A stretch of 64,000 bases of DNA from JAMXLG01 sp963818925 (GCA_963818925.1 CAWFTN010000001.1:744001-808000), one strand, 5' to 3'; counted from the stretch's first letter, positions 16,979 through 26,829 are shown. Translations and numbers: made by a program. Notes: generated by a model not told the origin, from the sequence alone.

Positions 16979-17648
16979 TTACAGCGTTGCCGATTCGGTC
17001 CCCGGGACCTCACTGCTCAGATTCCAACCCGTGAGTTTCTTCGCCGCTACGCCATAGTTGCCGAGCTGATATACGGAAACAGCCATCGGCGAGAACGTGA
17101 ACGCTCCGAATTCCTCAGCGAGCATGGCTTCGATGTACTTTTCGGGTGCGAGGCCGATCGTTACATGCGGGTTGAAGTTCTTATCGGTTTCGTTCGGCAC
17201 GAACGCCGCAACGTACTCGATCAGCGGTTCTACGATTTCAGGATCGTCCGGCGTCGTGAAATAGGCGGCCGCGGTTCCCGTCTGCACCGTAAATGGAGCG
17301 ACGGCATCGATCAGGCTTTGCTGGAAGCGCAGAAGATCGTCCGTCGGCCGTATCACGATGCCCGCGAGTCCCAAGCCTTTCCACGGGATGTAGTAATACT
17401 TGAACGCCGTTAAGTTCCAAGTTCGCCGGGTCTTCGGTCTTCAAGACGTCGCCGACCGCCGCGTAGACGTTTGCAAGGGCATCGGTTACGACATATCGCT
17501 GCAAGCACGAAATGTGCGGCTGGTGCGCCGCGTCAAGCGCATAGCCTTTCGGGAAAGCTTTGAGGAGACGTGCATTAGCGGCTTGGGCGTGTTTCAGCAT
17601 TGTCGCATCGGGATCAAGCAGAATGTCGATCGCAGTAACGTCGCTCAT
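16979..17648 (-). pseudogene. 2H phosphoesterase (LigT/2'-5' RNA ligase-like), frameshifted
   Basis: Two overlapping frames together make one 2H-family protein of about 220 aa. The first (ATG at 17648, Shine-Dalgarno GAGGAT) carries the first HxS motif in HQPHISCLQRY and runs to DPANLELNG. The second continues as FKYYYIPWKGLGLAGIV, then the second HxT motif in FNPHVTIGLA. The switch needs one base removed at about 17400-17415. 2H enzymes open or close 2',3'-cyclic phosphates in RNA or nucleotides. Because both halves are otherwise well conserved, a sequencing indel or very recent mutation is as likely as true decay. It is divergent from the next gene, which is also frameshifted. Confidence 0.75.
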
Positions 17649-17734
17649 TGAGATATCCTCGCTGCGCGAGCACTACCGGCTAAGCGCCCGGCTTCACGTT
17701 GAAGTATACTCGCTGCGGAGGTCAGCAGACAATC

Positions 17735-18632
17735 ATGACGACGCGCGCAGCGGCCGAACGCAGCCACAATGAAACCAAATCAGATCCGCTTCCCTCGTGG
17801 AATGGCGGTGCCGCAAAACAAGCGATTACCGATTTCGTACATGATGTAACGACCGAGGGAAGCCCGAATTACGTGCACGCGGCCGACCGAGTTGCGCTCT
17901 TCGATAACGATGGAACGCTGTGGGTCGAACAACCGATGTACACGCAATTGACCTTCCTACTCGATGACGTCGGAAAACTCGCTCCGCAGCATCCCGAGTG
18001 GAAGACGACGGAACCCTTTTCATTCGTTCTTGAACGCGATTTCGAGGGGTTGGCTGCGGCCGGAATGCCCGGCATCATGAACCTCATGGCTGCGACGCAA
18101 TGCGGGATGACGACGGAGGAGTTTGCCACAACGGCTAAGGAGTGGATTGAAACGGCGCGGCACCCGCGCTTCAATCGCCTTTATACGCAATGCGTCTATC
18201 AACCGATGTTGGAGTTGCTCGCGTATCTACGCGCAAACGCGTTCGAGACGTACATCGTTACGGGCGGCGGTACCGAGTTCGTGCGACCCTGGGCGGAACG
18301 CGTGTATGGAGTACCGTTGCGACGCGTCGTGGGCAGTTCGCTGAACAACGTTTGAGATGCGTGACGGCCGGCCGGTGCTTATTCGTACGCCGGAGATCAA
18401 CCTCGTCAACGACGCAACGGAGCCCGTCGGCATCCACGAGTTCATCGGACAGCAGCCCATCGCGGCGTTCGGAAACTCTGATGGCGACTTGGAAATGCTG
18501 GAATGGACAGCCGCTGGCAGCGGAGCCCTACTGATGTTACTTGTGCACCACACCGATTCGGATCGCGAATACGCATACGATGCGCATTCTCCGTTCGGTA
18601 CCCTGAACACAATCTTTACGGCCGCTGAATAG
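17735..18632 (+). pseudogene. HAD-superfamily hydrolase, frameshifted
   Basis: The first frame (ATG at 17735, GGAGG upstream; TATACT as possible -10) holds HAD motif I FDNDGTLW, a helical cap and motif II VTGGGTEF. It stops at a TGA at 18353 just after RRVVGSSLNNV. The next frame continues at once as FEMRDGRPVLIRTPEIN and carries motif IV GNSDGDLEML and a HHTDSDREYAYD tail, so one base is missing near 18350. Restored length is about 298 aa, normal for this phosphoserine-phosphatase-like HAD group. It may be a pseudogene or an assembly error. Confidence 0.8.
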
Positions 18633-18648
18633 GCCTGCGGTCGCTAAA

Positions 18649-19566
18649 TTATGGATAACGGCCGGCGGCGAGTCCCGCTAGGAGCGTTAGCGCCATGAGT
18701 ATGCCTCCGGCAACCGCGGTCGCGAGCGATACGTCGACGGTTGCTGGCCGGCGCGTCGTACTTTTGCCGAGTTCCTCGAGCGCTTCACGCAGCGCCGCGG
18801 CGTCGTCTGCGCGGCTATAGGCGCCGCCGGTTACTGTCGCGTACGCGCGTAGCGCCGCTTCATTAATGCCCGCGACGTCCCCCGTCCCGGGTATGAGCGC
18901 TCGAGCGTTGGATCCAATACCAACGGTGTAAATCCGAACGTTCCGTATCGCCAGCGATTGCGCAACAGCCATTGGTTCTTCGCCATAATTGTTTTCGCCG
19001 TCGGTGATGAGTACGATGATACGTTGTCCGGTCTTCGGAAGAATTCGCTGCGCTAGCGAGAGGGCGTCCCCGATTGCAGTCACGCCGTCCGGCGGCGGAA
19101 TAGTGTCGAGGACGGCTCGCAGCTGATCGCGGTCCCTCGTCGGCGGAATAATTGCTTGCGCTCCCGTAGCGAACGATACCACGCCGATCGCCGTCGTGCT
19201 CGGGGTGGAGTCGATGAACGCGCGCAAAGCAGCCACGGCCGCCCGTGCGCGAGTCGGTTGCACATCGCGTGCCGACATCGATCCGGACGTGTCAATGCAG
19301 AGCACGACAGAACCTGCGATTGGAACAGTTCCGTGTACACGCGGACCTGCTAGCGCGATCACAACAAGCGCAACAGCCAGGACCAATGCGCCTGAAAAAA
19401 CGCGCGGTATCCACATTCGGGGCTGCGTAGCTCCAATGAGAAACGCAAGGTCGGAATATTGCAGGATGTGGGTGTGCTTGCGCGTCTCGCTCCACCGGTA
19501 GAGTACGAAGAATGCTCCGGCGACGATGGCTGCAATAGCAATGTATGAGGGATCGGCGAACGTCAT
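18649..19566 (-). CDS. VWA-domain membrane protein, BatA/BatB-like
   Basis: This 305-aa protein has two N-terminal membrane helices (about 8-24 and 55-75), an extracytoplasmic von Willebrand A domain and a C-terminal helix (VAGGILMALTLLAGLAAG). The MIDAS motif is complete: DTSGSMS, a Thr in DGVTAIGD and the Asp of ITDGENNYG. Homologues in aerotolerance (Bat) operons assist envelope protein maturation with a MoxR ATPase. It overlaps the upstream gene by 4 nt (ATGA). No moxR or DUF58 gene adjoins the pair, which is unusual. Confidence 0.8.
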   Translation of the reverse strand: MTFADPSYIAIAAIVAGAFFVLYRWSETRKHTHILQYSDLAFLIGATQPRMWIPRVFSGALVLAVALVVIALAGPRVHGTVPIAGSVVLCIDTSGSMSARDVQPTRARAAVAALRAFIDSTPSTTAIGVVSFATGAQAIIPPTRDRDQLRAVLDTIPPPDGVTAIGDALSLAQRILPKTGQRIIVLITDGENNYGEEPMAVAQSLAIRNVRIYTVGIGSNARALIPGTGDVAGINEAALRAYATVTGGAYSRADDAAALREALEELGKSTTRRPATVDVSLATAVAGGILMALTLLAGLAAGRYP

Positions 19567-20417
19567 CGTGCGCTGCGCTGTTCCTCCGCGGAGAGCGCGT
19601 CGTCTATCGACTGCTGCAAACGCTTGTCATGAACGAATGCCGCTCGTTCAATCGCAATGAGGACGGGGCGTAAGCCTTTATCGTTTGCCGGCGCGTGTTG
19701 CAACAAGTCGCTAAGTGTTTCACTCTGATTTGCACCCGCAATGCTCCGAAGTGCTTCGCGCACGTATAGAACCGATGAACGATCGCGACGCGCTCGTAGG
19801 TTCGCGAGCGCTTCGCCGAGATCGATTTCCGGCGTAGGCAGCGGGTTGTAGATTGCCTGTTGTTCAGGATCGGGGGCTGTAGGTTCGCGCCGCCTACGGT
19901 GGAAAATCGCCCGGAGTGCGAAGATTGCCGCCGCAAGAAGCAGCAGCCCAAAAATGATGAGCAAGGCGGTTCGGAACATCACCCGCGGATTCGGCGGTGC
20001 CGTTCCTATAGCGCTGAGGATAAGATTATTTGAGATGAACCGCTTCGTTTTGCCGTCATGCAAATCGACTGCGTCGACATACGCCGATCCAATTGCGACT
20101 GGACCGGGGCTATGAGCTACGAGAGTCAGCGTTTCGGAATAAATCGACCCACCGCCTCGGATGTCGGTGAGGTGTTCTCGGCCGCCAAGATTTTCGAGAC
20201 CGGAAAAGGCGGGCGGAGAGACGTACTGCAGGTGCGTAATGCGTTCCCGAACGTGGACGGTCACCGTTACGTGAAACGGGACCCCGACTCGCGGGCGCTG
20301 AGTATCGCTTGTTATGCGAAAGCCAAGAACATGAAAACGCTGCAGTAGCTCGGCGTGCGTCGCACTTGCAACGCACACAAATAAGAGAACGAACGGTAAC
20401 ACTATCTTCGAATACAT
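19563..20417 (-). CDS. BatD-like exported protein with C-terminal membrane anchor
   Basis: From the ATG at 20417 this is about 284 aa: a signal peptide (VLLFVCVASATHA), an Ig-like beta-rich domain (PRVGVPFHVTVTVHV, then PPAFSGLENLGG), a membrane helix (TALLIIFGLLLLAAAIFAL) and a helical cytoplasmic tail with NLRARRDRSSVLYVREALR. This arrangement matches BatD/oxygen-tolerance proteins. It is coupled to the VWA gene downstream. A TTG slightly upstream is a less likely start. Confidence 0.65.
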   Translation of the reverse strand: MYSKIVLPFVLLFVCVASATHAELLQRFHVLGFRITSDTQRPRVGVPFHVTVTVHVRERITHLQYVSPPAFSGLENLGGREHLTDIRGGGSIYSETLTLVAHSPGPVAIGSAYVDAVDLHDGKTKRFISNNLILSAIGTAPPNPRVMFRTALLIIFGLLLLAAAIFALRAIFHRRRREPTAPDPEQQAIYNPLPTPEIDLGEALANLRARRDRSSVLYVREALRSIAGANQSETLSDLLQHAPANDKGLRPVLIAIERAAFVHDKRLQQSIDDALSAEEQRSAR

Positions 20418-20515
20418 CGTTTTCAAAGTGCTCCGCAAGCTCTTTCAACTACCGGGCTTTCATACCCCCGTTTTCTATCGCAATCCAGTTTCGCGTATTG
20501 AAATAGCTACCTGAC

Positions 20516-22180
20516 TTATCGTGCGGCTTCGATATAGCGATCGATCTCGCTCGAAACGAGCGTGAGCGGCATGCCGCCGTTCGTGACGATGCGATCGTGG
20601 AAGTCGCGCAGGTCGAACTTCGGGCCGAGCGCAGAATGCGCTTTGTCGCGGAGTCCCGCGAAGGTGAGTGACCCGAGCTTATAGGCAAGAGCTTGAGCCG
20701 GAAGATCGGTCGCATAGCGAGGCAGCTCGCTTGCGATCTCGGTTTCCGACATCAGCGTGTTCTCGCGTAAAAACGCCGCCGCCTTATCGTGACTCCAGCC
20801 GAGCGCGTTCATGCCCGTGTCGACCACGAGCCGTGAAGAGATGAAGATGTCGAGCGCGTGACGGCCGTAGAGGTCGTAGGGATCTTCGTACGCCCCGAAC
20901 TCTTTGCCGAGGTCCGCGGCGTACTCGGCATATCCCTCGTGGTATGCCGCGATATACGTGGAAATCGCATGAAACGCGCGGAAGCGCGGAAGCTTTTCGT
21001 TCTCACGCGCGACGTTGATCTCATAGTGATGTCCGGGTACGAGCTCGTGAAGTGCGAGCGATGCAAGAGAGAGCAGCGATCGCTGCGAGAGATTCGAACC
21101 GTTGAAGAGGTAATATCCCGTCTCGCCGTTTTTCGCACCCGGATGGTAGTATCCGAACGTCATCCCAGCTTCGAGATCTTCCGGCAAACGTTTCGCTCCG
21201 AACGGCGCTTTTTGTTTGCGCGCGAACAGTGAGTCGAGAGCGTTGTATCCGATCTTCGCGAATCGTTCCAGCTTCTCGCCGATCTGCTCCGGCGAGTGCG
21301 GAAGGAAGCGCGTGCGCAGCTGCACATGAAAGTCGGCCGCTGTGCCCGTGAAACCGAGGCGCGCGCGAACGTCCGCCATCGCTTCGCGTAGGCGAGCAAC
21401 TACCTGCAGGCCGCGTTCGTGAATCTGTTCGGCGGTTAAGTCGGTCGTCGTGTTATCACGTACGCAATAGCGGTAATGTTCGGGACCGCCCGGCAGAGCC
21501 GACTGGCCCCAACCTTCGGAGCATGCGGCGGCGTACGGACCTTCGAGATACTCCACGAGCTCGGCGATCGCCGGCACGACATGCTCGCGCAACATGTCGT
21601 CGGTTCCGGCCGGTCGCCGGCCGCTTTTGGGAAGAAACGGACTGTTCTCGATCGACATCGCAGCGCGATGCGTCGCGATGATCGGCGCGAGCACGCGGCG
21701 CGGCAACACGATGCCCCGCTGCACTTGGCCTTCGAGCTTCCTGTTCGCTGCGCGCGCATACGTGCCGACATCGCGCAGCACCGCAAAGTAGCGCGCGCGC
21801 GCCGCGTCATCGTCCGCTGCCAGTGAACGAAAGATGAGCTGAAACGCGGAGGGGAAGCAGCGATATGGTGTTACGGTGATGACGTGCCAATAGTGCTGCG
21901 TGGCTTCCAGCCGGCGGCCAATAGCGTGCCGCAGAACCGCGAGCGACAGACGATCCTGGTCGTTTAGCGCAGACGCATCGATTGCGTCTAGCTGCGCGAG
22001 CGCCGAGCCGCTCCACTTGGCGGCTTCTTCGTTGAGGTCTTCCGTTTCGGGTGCAATGCCCGAGATCGGCATGCCTTGTCCGGCTCGGTAGATTGCGGTG
22101 TACGCGGCTCCACGAAGCGGCCCGTGTTCGTCGCTATTTGTTGCTTCGTACGCTTCGATCGCCTGTTGTACCGTCTGCAT
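20516..22180 (-). CDS. DUF885 family metallopeptidase-like protein
   Basis: This 554-aa protein has an HELVPGHHYEI motif (HExxxGH) about residue 370 and EGYAEYAADLGKEFG about 40 residues later. These are the metal-site signature of the DUF885 family, which is helical like the M3/M32 peptidases. Family members are probably zinc carboxypeptidases, but the substrate is unknown. No signal peptide is seen. There is no Shine-Dalgarno; a TAAACT box lies exactly 6 nt before the ATG, so the mRNA may be leaderless. It is divergent from the transporter gene. Confidence 0.85.
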   Translation of the reverse strand: MQTVQQAIEAYEATNSDEHGPLRGAAYTAIYRAGQGMPISGIAPETEDLNEEAAKWSGSALAQLDAIDASALNDQDRLSLAVLRHAIGRRLEATQHYWHVITVTPYRCFPSAFQLIFRSLAADDDAARARYFAVLRDVGTYARAANRKLEGQVQRGIVLPRRVLAPIIATHRAAMSIENSPFLPKSGRRPAGTDDMLREHVVPAIAELVEYLEGPYAAACSEGWGQSALPGGPEHYRYCVRDNTTTDLTAEQIHERGLQVVARLREAMADVRARLGFTGTAADFHVQLRTRFLPHSPEQIGEKLERFAKIGYNALDSLFARKQKAPFGAKRLPEDLEAGMTFGYYHPGAKNGETGYYLFNGSNLSQRSLLSLASLALHELVPGHHYEINVARENEKLPRFRAFHAISTYIAAYHEGYAEYAADLGKEFGAYEDPYDLYGRHALDIFISSRLVVDTGMNALGWSHDKAAAFLRENTLMSETEIASELPRYATDLPAQALAYKLGSLTFAGLRDKAHSALGPKFDLRDFHDRIVTNGGMPLTLVSSEIDRYIEAAR

Positions 22181-22186
22181 TTGCGT

Positions 22187-22192
22187 AGTTTA
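22187..22192 (-). promoter_or_regulatory. -10 box of a probable leaderless transcript (DUF885 gene)
   Basis: TAAACT on the minus strand ends 6 nt before the ATG at 22180, with no Shine-Dalgarno between. This would put the transcription start on or next to the ATG. A matching -35 is not obvious. Confidence 0.4.
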
Positions 22193-22240
22193 CGCGATCG
22201 AAAGCATATATTCCGGCGCGGCTGTTGAATTGGGGGCCGC

Positions 22241-23602
22241 ATGACGCCGGCAGTCAACCGCATTCGGCTCCTCAATTACTCGCTGCCGGTTCTCGCGGTA
22301 GAATTCGTGATCTACCCGGTTCTAGCGATACTTCCGTCGTTCTACGCGAACATGAGCGGCGGCAAACTCGCGTCGTATGCGACCGCGATCCTCATTTCAC
22401 GTTTCGTCTATTCATGCAGCGGACCGGTCGTCGGTTATTTGAGCGACCGCTTCACGACGCCGTGGGGACGGCGCAAACCGTGGATGGTCGCCGGTACGGT
22501 GGTCGAGATCATCAGCGTCTATTTGGTCTTCGTTCCGCCGCCGAACGCAGGCCCGGAATACTTCGCGTGGACGGCGGCGCTCGCGCTTTTCGGTTTCAGC
22601 ATGATCGACGTTCCGTATATTGCGTGGGGAAGCGAAATCACGCGCGACTATAAGACGCGCTCGCTCATCGCATCCTATCGCGCCGTCTTTGCTATTCTCG
22701 GTCAGGTCGTTTTTCTTGCGCTACCGCTGGTGCCGGCCTTCGGAGGAAGGAACCTATTCGAGCCGGCAACGATTGCGCGCCTCGGCGTTGTGGCAATAGT
22801 GTTGCTCGTCGCGACGATGAGCATTGCGCTTGTGTGGGGGCCGCGAGCGCACGCTGAGGAGACCGCGCCGGCGGAAGCCTCTGTGCTTCGTCTCGTCCTG
22901 GACATGGTGCGCAACGTGCCGATGCTTTACCTCACCGGAGCCACGGTTTTTACGTTTCTGGCATATTGCGTGCAACTTACGATCGGGTTGCAGTTCATGT
23001 CGTCGATTGGATTCGCGAATACGTTCGCGCCGCTGACTCTGGCCGGATTGGTTCTTTCTGTCATCAGCATTCCGATCTGGGAAACGATCAGCAGACACAT
23101 CGGCAAGCATAAGAGCTGGGCGCTCACGCTTACGATCTCTTTCGTTGGTTTGCCCGCCTATTTTGTCGTGAAGCCGCTTTTTGGAACGCTCGCGGCGCTG
23201 ATCGTCGAATCGCTTATAGTGGTGCTCCCATCGGCATTTTACTTGGCTTCCTTGCCGTACTCGATTATGGGCGACGTTATCGATTATGACGAGTTGAAGA
23301 CCGGGTCAAATCGCTCGGCAAACTACTCGGCGGTCATCCTGCTCGTGATTCGATTGCAGGTCGCCGTCGGCGGCGCGATCGCATTCTTTATTCTTGGCGC
23401 GATGCGATTCAACGTGCACGCTGTAGATCCGGATACCGTGCAGCCGGCCATGCTCGTCGCCTACTTCATCCTTCCGGCGGTGTTCATTCTACTTGCAATC
23501 GCATGCATTTCGCCGTTTCCAATCGATGCGCGCCGCGCCGCGATCATTCGCAAACGGCTAGAGGGCGGTGCGACGCTCCGAGAGCAGCGTCTTGGCGAGT
23601 AG
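22241..23602 (+). CDS. GPH-family (MelB-like) MFS sugar symporter
   Basis: This 453-aa protein has twelve predicted helices. The family signature is DRFTTPWGRRKPW after helix 2, followed by PYIAWGSEIT and, in the second half, GDVIDYDELKTGSNRSA, both characteristic of glycoside-pentoside-hexuronide:cation symporters. The transported sugar cannot be deduced. The ATG follows GGGGG by 4-5 nt, and a TATATT box lies about 30 nt upstream. It converges on a serine hydrolase gene and overlaps it by 45 nt. Confidence 0.85.
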   Translation: MTPAVNRIRLLNYSLPVLAVEFVIYPVLAILPSFYANMSGGKLASYATAILISRFVYSCSGPVVGYLSDRFTTPWGRRKPWMVAGTVVEIISVYLVFVPPPNAGPEYFAWTAALALFGFSMIDVPYIAWGSEITRDYKTRSLIASYRAVFAILGQVVFLALPLVPAFGGRNLFEPATIARLGVVAIVLLVATMSIALVWGPRAHAEETAPAEASVLRLVLDMVRNVPMLYLTGATVFTFLAYCVQLTIGLQFMSSIGFANTFAPLTLAGLVLSVISIPIWETISRHIGKHKSWALTLTISFVGLPAYFVVKPLFGTLAALIVESLIVVLPSAFYLASLPYSIMGDVIDYDELKTGSNRSANYSAVILLVIRLQVAVGGAIAFFILGAMRFNVHAVDPDTVQPAMLVAYFILPAVFILLAIACISPFPIDARRAAIIRKRLEGGATLREQRLGE

Positions 23603-24688
23603 GGCGTAAATCGGGGTCGATTGTATCTTGTTGTCGCGATCCAACCGGTTCACGCTAATGATAATGGACGCGCGCAGGTTCGAAACGTAGTACATGTCGG
23701 TGCTGAAACCATTGATAGTTCCCGAATGTCCGCAGAAGCCGTCACCGAGGGCGATCCCCTCGCCATACTCTGTGGCACTTCCGACGAACGGTTTCCCTTG
23801 CATGCGCTCGCGTTGCGTCTTTGGTTTGAGAAGCGTACCGGTGCACACCGCTTTCGCGAACCCGCGCAGATCCGAAACGGAAGAGATGACCGCCCCCGAT
23901 GCACCGGCTAAGGGCGGATTGAAAAGCGTCTTGTCATCGAAGCGCCGCGACGCACGGTTCCATCCATACCCACGCAGCGGTCCCGGAATCGACGTACCGG
24001 TGGGATATAATGTACTTCGCAGCTTCAGCGGTTTGATGACGAGGTCCGTCATGATCGCGCCCATGTCGCGGCCCGTTACCCGCTCAACGATACCGGCCAG
24101 AATATCGTAGTTGAAATCAGAGTAAACGGTTTCGGTATTCGGCTCCTTAAATTCCGAGCGCAGTCGCGTGTAAGAACGAAGATCCTCGGCAAGCGATGGC
24201 GCCGGCGCGAGCGGTGCATCGTATACGCGCGCAAGTACCGCGTCGTCATCGGGCGACGGAATTCCACTACGCATGCGCAGGAGGTTGTCGATCGTTATTC
24301 TTTTGGCATTCGGAAAGGCTGGATACCAGCGGGCAATCGTATCGGTTTTACGAAGCAGCCCGCGATCCACCAGAACGAGAACCGCCGTTGCCGCAAATGG
24401 CTTGGTAATGCTTGCGATGCGAAACGGCTGATCGAGCGTCCTGGGAATCTTCCGCTTTAAATCGGCAAGCCCCGTTACGAATGAATACTCCCCCTTTCCG
24501 GGCACGAACACATCCACCGCGACGCTGGGTAAATTGTTCCTCTGCGCGATATTACCAATTTCGCGATTGAGCTTTTGTGCTACGGACGCGGGAAAAAGTG
24601 AGTTTGTGGTCGTCGCCGGTAAAGCCGGCGTTGTGCCCGTGATCACCAGTGCAAGGAGGCCTAAGCAAATGCGAATATCCGATCGCAT
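23558..24688 (-). CDS. Beta-lactamase-family serine hydrolase, exported
   Basis: From the ATG at 24688 this is about 376 aa with a signal peptide (ICLGLLALVITGTTPALPA). Motifs: SITK (SxxK), YSDFNYD at the YxN position and GHSGTINGF at the KTG/HxG position. It resembles the Streptomyces R61 D,D-peptidase/esterase group. It overlaps the NTF2-like gene stop as TAATG, and it follows a PBP4-type carboxypeptidase, suggesting a small peptidoglycan-editing operon. It overlaps the convergent transporter by 45 nt. Confidence 0.85.
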   Translation of the reverse strand: MRSDIRICLGLLALVITGTTPALPATTTNSLFPASVAQKLNREIGNIAQRNNLPSVAVDVFVPGKGEYSFVTGLADLKRKIPRTLDQPFRIASITKPFAATAVLVLVDRGLLRKTDTIARWYPAFPNAKRITIDNLLRMRSGIPSPDDDAVLARVYDAPLAPAPSLAEDLRSYTRLRSEFKEPNTETVYSDFNYDILAGIVERVTGRDMGAIMTDLVIKPLKLRSTLYPTGTSIPGPLRGYGWNRASRRFDDKTLFNPPLAGASGAVISSVSDLRGFAKAVCTGTLLKPKTQRERMQGKPFVGSATEYGEGIALGDGFCGHSGTINGFSTDMYYVSNLRASIIISVNRLDRDNKIQSTPIYALLAKTLLSERRTAL

Positions 24689-25101
24689 TAAAAATCGTCC
24701 CACGCTAGCGCGGCAATCTTCCATCCATCGACAGAACGCACGAATTGCAATGCCTTTACCCCTGCGCCCGACGCCGGCGTCCCCGATGCGTCCCATGACT
24801 TTTCATAGCGGCTAAGCCGCTGCGCTACGTTGCCAAGGATGTTGGTCGTTTCTTCCACTTCCCATTCGCGAAAGTCTTGCAACAAGCCATCCGTGAGAAT
24901 ACGCCGGCGAGGTTCGATAAATTGCCGAACATCCATGACGTCCATCGCGGTCCCGACGTTCATTACGATGATTGCGTTTTCGATGAAAAGGAGATACAGC
25001 GTATCGATCTTCTCGGGCCGACCTCCCTGATTTGAAAAAGCGCTGTAGAAGGCGCTTGTGATTTCATCGATGATCTCTTTGTCGGATTGCACCGTTTCCA
25101 C
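24688..25101 (-). CDS. NTF2/SnoaL-like (DUF4440-type) small protein
   Basis: This 137-aa single-domain protein starts at a GTG overlapping the PBP4 stop by one base. The fold is suggested by an N-terminal amphipathic helix (EITSAFYSAFSNQGG), a long middle helix and the closing strands ALQFVRSVDGWKIAALAW, the usual end of NTF2-like domains. No catalytic residues can be assigned and no signal peptide is present. It is sandwiched in a three-gene coupled unit with two penicillin-recognising enzymes. Confidence 0.6.
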   Translation of the reverse strand: METVQSDKEIIDEITSAFYSAFSNQGGRPEKIDTLYLLFIENAIIVMNVGTAMDVMDVRQFIEPRRRILTDGLLQDFREWEVEETTNILGNVAQRLSRYEKSWDASGTPASGAGVKALQFVRSVDGWKIAALAWDDF

Positions 25102-26714
25102 TAGTAGTCACGCCAGAGTATCGCGGAAATAGTACCTTCATCCTGGAACACACGGATGACGTCGGCAATCGAAGTAATCGGAACGTTGTTTACGACGACC
25201 TGGTAAATCAGGTGTTTGCCGCTCTTGGTCGTGATATAGCCGCCGAAGGCTTGGCCTTTGAGCATCGTGCCGCCCGACGACGACGCGCCGACGTACGTGC
25301 CGGTCTTGGCGCGAACTCTCGCCGCGGCGCCGGCAAGCGTCGGATCTCTTTCGAAATCTTTCACTGATGCAAGTGAACCGTCGACGGTCAGAATCGGAAG
25401 GTCATTGTATAGAGTGGCGAAAGCGGGGCGCTTTTGCAGTTCTCCAAGCATTTGCGTCACCGCGCGGCTGGTCGCGGTCGTTTCGCCGCCGCCGCTACCG
25501 TCTACGAAATGATAGTCGCTTGGTGGAATCCCAAAGTGCGTAGCAAGATTTTTACGTTCGACGGCGAGCGCCGCCGGCATGCTGTTCGCGCCGCGCGTCA
25601 GCCCGAAGAGCACGAGGCTCGTATCCGCGCCGATATTGTAGCTAATCTTGAGGATCAGCTTCGCATCTTGCGCGTACGTCATCCCCCGCAAGGTCGCGAC
25701 GCGATTCGCTTCGCTGTATGCAGCCTTGGACGGTAACAGTCTTGTAGGATTCGGCTCAACCGCGGGCGCGCTGACGGATACGCCGGCCTTATTCAACGAT
25801 TCGATAAAAACGGTGCGTGCGTAATTCGACGGTTGCGTTATGCGTACCGTCTGCACTAACGTATTAGTTCCCGTCAACGGCGGCTTGAAACCGATAGGGA
25901 GTGCGCCCGCGATTGTCGCTGCGCAACCAAGTTGTCCGATGCACTTCGGATACTGTGGATCGATCTTCAATGTGTCATTCGATTTTAGCGTGCCGTTGAT
26001 CAGACCGTTATTGATGGCAAGCGCCGATGAGACCGGCCGATGCGTGAGCGCGGCTTTGGCGCCGGCGTTGCCACCCGGTGTGATGCTGAGGTCAACAGCA
26101 TCGTCGTTGACGAAAATCGGGCGCACGTCGAACTGATCGCGGAAGTTGAACGGCTTGAAGAGGCGATCGTCGACGATAACCTCGCCGTCAACGCGCGTGA
26201 TACCGGCGGCTCTGACCGCGCGCGCGAGGCGTTCGTAGCCTGCAAGTGGATTGGGCTTCGTCAGTATCGCGTTGCCAAGGCTATCGGCTTCATTATGATC
26301 CCAATCGCTGACCGCGATCGACCCATCGGGGTTCGTGCGGCCGCCCATCGTCAGATCGCCGGAAGCAACGACCACGAGATTGCCGTGCAATACCGCGCCG
26401 GTGATGTTGCCCGTACGGTACACGCGTGTATCGTACCGATGATCGGGTCCGACTGCGTCGAGCAGTTGACCAACGCTGAATACTTTGCGAACCGAGCCGA
26501 TGAAGAATTTTTGGTCGGGATGGAGGTCGATGAGGACCTTCGATCCGTCCAAGACCCGCAGCCCCCACGTCGCGTTTTTATATAACGGCTTAGCGAAAAT
26601 TTTCCCGATGTCCGGCGGCACCGGCGTCGCCGGTTGCCCCACGGCGCTTGCCGCCGTTGCGTTCGTCACAAGCGCCATCAACGTGAGTGGAATAGTATAG
26701 GCTGATAGTCTCAT
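25101..26714 (-). CDS. D-alanyl-D-alanine carboxypeptidase/endopeptidase, PBP4 (DacB) type
   Basis: This is about 537 aa with an export signal. The PBP4 layout is present: SVRK (SxxK) near residue 80, a long insertion of about 200 residues carrying the extra domains, SYNIGAD (SxN) and KTGTY (KTG). These enzymes trim cross-links or stem peptides in murein outside the membrane. The start is the ATG at 26714 with GGTGG upstream; an ATG 12 nt further upstream is possible. It heads the three-gene run. Confidence 0.88.
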   Translation of the reverse strand: MRLSAYTIPLTLMALVTNATAASAVGQPATPVPPDIGKIFAKPLYKNATWGLRVLDGSKVLIDLHPDQKFFIGSVRKVFSVGQLLDAVGPDHRYDTRVYRTGNITGAVLHGNLVVVASGDLTMGGRTNPDGSIAVSDWDHNEADSLGNAILTKPNPLAGYERLARAVRAAGITRVDGEVIVDDRLFKPFNFRDQFDVRPIFVNDDAVDLSITPGGNAGAKAALTHRPVSSALAINNGLINGTLKSNDTLKIDPQYPKCIGQLGCAATIAGALPIGFKPPLTGTNTLVQTVRITQPSNYARTVFIESLNKAGVSVSAPAVEPNPTRLLPSKAAYSEANRVATLRGMTYAQDAKLILKISYNIGADTSLVLFGLTRGANSMPAALAVERKNLATHFGIPPSDYHFVDGSGGGETTATSRAVTQMLGELQKRPAFATLYNDLPILTVDGSLASVKDFERDPTLAGAAARVRAKTGTYVGASSSGGTMLKGQAFGGYITTKSGKHLIYQVVVNNVPITSIADVIRVFQDEGTISAILWRDY

Positions 26715-26790
26715 CACAACCACCATTTTGGCGGCGCACATGGTGTGTGACTAGGGCTGAAGGGTCCATTTGTTAGGGCGTGCGCCGCGA

Positions 26791-26825
26791 GAAAGAGCCG
26801 CCCCAAAGGGCGGCTCTTTCTTTTT
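26791..26825 (+). terminator. Rho-independent-type hairpin with T tract
   Basis: A perfect 13-bp stem (GAAAGAGCCGCCC and complement) closes on CAAA and is followed on the plus strand by TTTTT. It lies 5 nt beyond the stop of the minus-strand glycosidase gene and upstream of PBP4, so on the minus strand it probably ends the glycosidase transcript. The T tract, however, favours plus-strand termination; it may work in both directions. Confidence 0.75.
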
Positions 26826-26829
26826 ATCG

